From Pseudomonadota bacterium (GTDB lineage Bacteria > Pseudomonadota > Alphaproteobacteria > Parvibaculales > Parvibaculaceae), in assembly GCA_021780275.1 (NCBI GenBank), contig JAJXZC010000162.1, positions 1 through 6,239 on the forward strand: a DNA stretch of 6,239 nt. The letters are read 5' to 3'. The notes beneath the pieces are model-generated. The model ran no database searches. It was not told the DNA's origin and saw nothing but the letters and a program-made list of their open reading frames with translations. Every line of letters begins with the position of its first letter. The first letter of the stretch is position 1. This document shows positions 5,197 through 6,239 of this stretch, piece after piece. Position numbers and translations under genes: made by a program.

Positions 5197-5619
5197 GTGG
5201 CGAATTCGTTTGTCGGCGAGCCCTGCGCGTCGTGTCGAAATGCGGGGTGGGCGAAGTCGCCAACCAAGGCGGCGACGGTGCGCGTCAATGACGCCAAGGG
5301 CGGGCAGCCACGAAAAGCAGCGGCGGTCAGGATAGACGGCGCAGCTTTTCGGAGGTTCTCCCACCGCCCCGAAGTCGACAACGAGGACGCTTTCGCGGAT
5401 TCAGGTCTTTTCGGTGCGGCGGAGCGAACCGAACCCGATTTCACGCCCCCCGTCAGAGGGCGAGCCGCGCGCCCTTGCCGCGCCGGCGTTCGACGTCGTT
5501 GTAATAGCTCGCGGCTTGCTGGACCGAGCGGTGTTGCGACTGCTGCATCGCCTCGGGCAGCGGCACGCCCGCGCGCGCGGCCTCGGTCAGATAACCTGAG
5601 CGCAGGCCATGCGCGCTGA
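5197..5619 (+). CDS. Doubtful hypothetical protein directly after repC
   Basis: This frame would encode 140 residues from a GTG, with AGGAGG overlapping the repC stop and good spacing. The first 60 or so codons are rich in G or C at the third position, and two cysteines form a CASC pair near the N-terminus (residues 10-13). The later part is arginine- and alanine-rich and antisense to the catalytic C-terminus of the recombinase, which is typical of a shadow frame in GC-rich DNA. I recognise no domain. The strong ribosome binding site is the only reason to list it. Confidence 0.2.
   Translation: MANSFVGEPCASCRNAGWAKSPTKAATVRVNDAKGGQPRKAAAVRIDGAAFRRFSHRPEVDNEDAFADSGLFGAAERTEPDFTPPVRGRAARPCRAGVRRRCNSSRLAGPSGVATAASPRAAARPRARPRSDNLSAGHAR
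5246..5265. repeat. 20-bp near-perfect palindrome after repC
   Basis: GGTGGGCGA and TCGCCAACC pair in 8 of 9 positions around AG. It is located about 60 bp after the repC stop. Sites for RepB downstream of repC are known in some repABC plasmids, but this sequence matches neither the classic rhizobial parS nor the palindromes in repB. Confidence 0.4.
5282..5294. repeat. 13-bp palindrome GCGTCA-A-TGACGC
   Basis: Perfect 6-bp arms flank a single central A. It is located 16 bp after the previous palindrome. The function is unknown. Confidence 0.4.
5311..5351. repeat. 8-bp inverted repeat with a 25-bp spacer
   Basis: CGAAAAGC (5311-5318) and GCTTTTCG (5344-5351) are exact reverse complements. 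No T-run follows on either strand. It could be a binding site or part of a recombination or transfer site, but nothing decides this. Confidence 0.35.
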
Positions 5620-6239
5620 ATTCCCCCGGATCCAAACCCGCCATCGCGCAGCGCCGCTTGACGATCAGATTGACCGCCTGCGGGGTGATCGCCCGCTGTT
5701 CGAGCGCGCCCCAGCGGTCGATGGCGCGAAAGACCGGCCCCTTGGCGATGTCGGCGCGCTCGAGCCAGAGTTTTAGCGCCTCGACCGGCGGACCGATCAG
5801 CAGCGCGCGGGCGTCATCGTCGGCGCCTTGCGTCTTGGTGCGGCCGAGATGGATGGCGAGGCAGGGCAGGCGCGGCGAGCCGGGGTCAGCGGGGTCGAAC
5901 GCGACTGGCTCTTCGTCGGAAACTTGTTCGACGCGCAAGCCGGCGATTTCGGAGCGGCGGCGCCCGCCGGAGGCGAAGGCGACGAGCAGCAGCGCGCGGT
6001 CGCGGCAATCGGCGAGCCGGTCGGTCGCGCAGACGGCGAGCAAAAGGTCGAGAATGTCGCGGGTGACGGCGCGACGGCTTTTGCGTCGGCGCGGCCGGGC
6101 GCTGGCGCGCACGGCGAGGCGGATGGCGGTGCGCAAACCCGGGGCGGCGAACGGGCCGAGCTGGCCGCGCCAGCGGTGCAGCGTGCTCCAGCTGGCGAGG
6201 CGTCGCCGGACGGTCGCGGGCGCGTGCGGGCCGTCGAGG
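5453..6239 (-). CDS. Tyrosine recombinase/integrase, start outside the window
   Basis: The frame stays open to the right edge, so 261 C-terminal residues are visible and the start lies beyond 6239. The visible part begins in the helical core-binding domain (RRRLASWSTLHRWRG, residues 11-25) and continues with the catalytic domain. The catalytic set is present: the arginine in GGRRRSE (about residue 94), a lysine in GRTKTQG (135), the HGLR box (H210, R213), H236 in QSQHRSVQQ and the tyrosine in ASYYND (245 or 246). Such enzymes cut and join DNA through a 3'-phosphotyrosine link, for integration, excision or dimer resolution. The gene converges with repC. A TTG at 6136 is an internal codon, not the start, because homology-like sequence continues upstream. 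No att site could be identified. Confidence 0.9.
   Translation of the reverse strand, partial: LDGPHAPATVRRRLASWSTLHRWRGQLGPFAAPGLRTAIRLAVRASARPRRRKSRRAVTRDILDLLLAVCATDRLADCRDRALLLVAFASGGRRRSEIAGLRVEQVSDEEPVAFDPADPGSPRLPCLAIHLGRTKTQGADDDARALLIGPPVEALKLWLERADIAKGPVFRAIDRWGALEQRAITPQAVNLIVKRRCAMAGLDPGEFSAHGLRSGYLTEAARAGVPLPEAMQQSQHRSVQQAASYYNDVERRRGKGARLAL

Larger units (their letters stand above)
5185..5452. other. Gap after repC with clustered inverted repeats and one weak ORF
   Basis: No gene here is convincing. A GTG at 5197 is preceded by AGGAGG (5183-5188) at 8-nt spacing, and its frame (MANSFVGEPCASCRNAGWAK) stays open to 5619. However, its last 170 bases or so are antisense to the recombinase gene and it resembles no family I know. 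A minus-strand frame (ending GSPTNEFATEGSSYARFF) is also open and equally unrecognised. The gap contains three inverted repeats: 5246-5265, 5282-5294 and 5311-5351. No T-run follows any of them, so none is a typical intrinsic terminator. Confidence 0.4.

Noticed and set aside
1..6239. CRISPR array, tRNA or rRNA genes
   Set aside because: No regularly spaced repeats and no tRNA- or rRNA-like sequence were seen on either strand.

Overview
The window is GC-rich and looks like an accessory replicon of an alphaproteobacterium, most likely Hyphomicrobiales (Rhizobiales). The evidence is a complete repABC cassette (1478-5184), an architecture known almost only from alphaproteobacterial secondary replicons. 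Family-level placement cannot be made from sequence alone. The repABC block could sit on a free plasmid, a chromid, or a plasmid integrated elsewhere.

Layout. At 1-180 there is an AT-richer stretch with no recognisable gene but a long imperfect hairpin (29-62). At 175-430 lies the decayed 5' part of an IS5-family insertion sequence, on the minus strand. It is inserted into a minus-strand hipA-like kinase gene, of which only the N-terminal third survives (431-853). The upstream partner, a HipB-like helix-turn-helix gene (846-1181), is intact, and a perfect 11-bp inverted repeat spans its start region. At 1212-1477 is the divergent control region between hipB and repA. RepA (ParA ATPase), RepB (ParB, start overlapping the repA stop by 4 nt) and RepC (initiator) follow on the plus strand. 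The gap between repB and repC encodes, on the opposite strand, a counter-transcribed RNA with promoter and intrinsic terminator, and a small hairpin holds the repC ribosome binding site. After repC, 5185-5452 has no confident gene but a cluster of inverted repeats. The right end (5453-6239, minus) is a tyrosine recombinase whose start is beyond the window.

How it works together. RepA and RepB would partition the replicon, RepC would start replication (probably from an AT-rich origin inside its own gene), and the small RNA would limit RepC synthesis and set copy number and incompatibility. The broken hipBA pair and the recombinase are typical accessory cargo. The most interesting signal is a pair of identical 16-bp perfect palindromes inside repB, 45 bp apart, using the same codons. 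They are good candidates for the partition centromere and differ from the classic rhizobial repABC parS.
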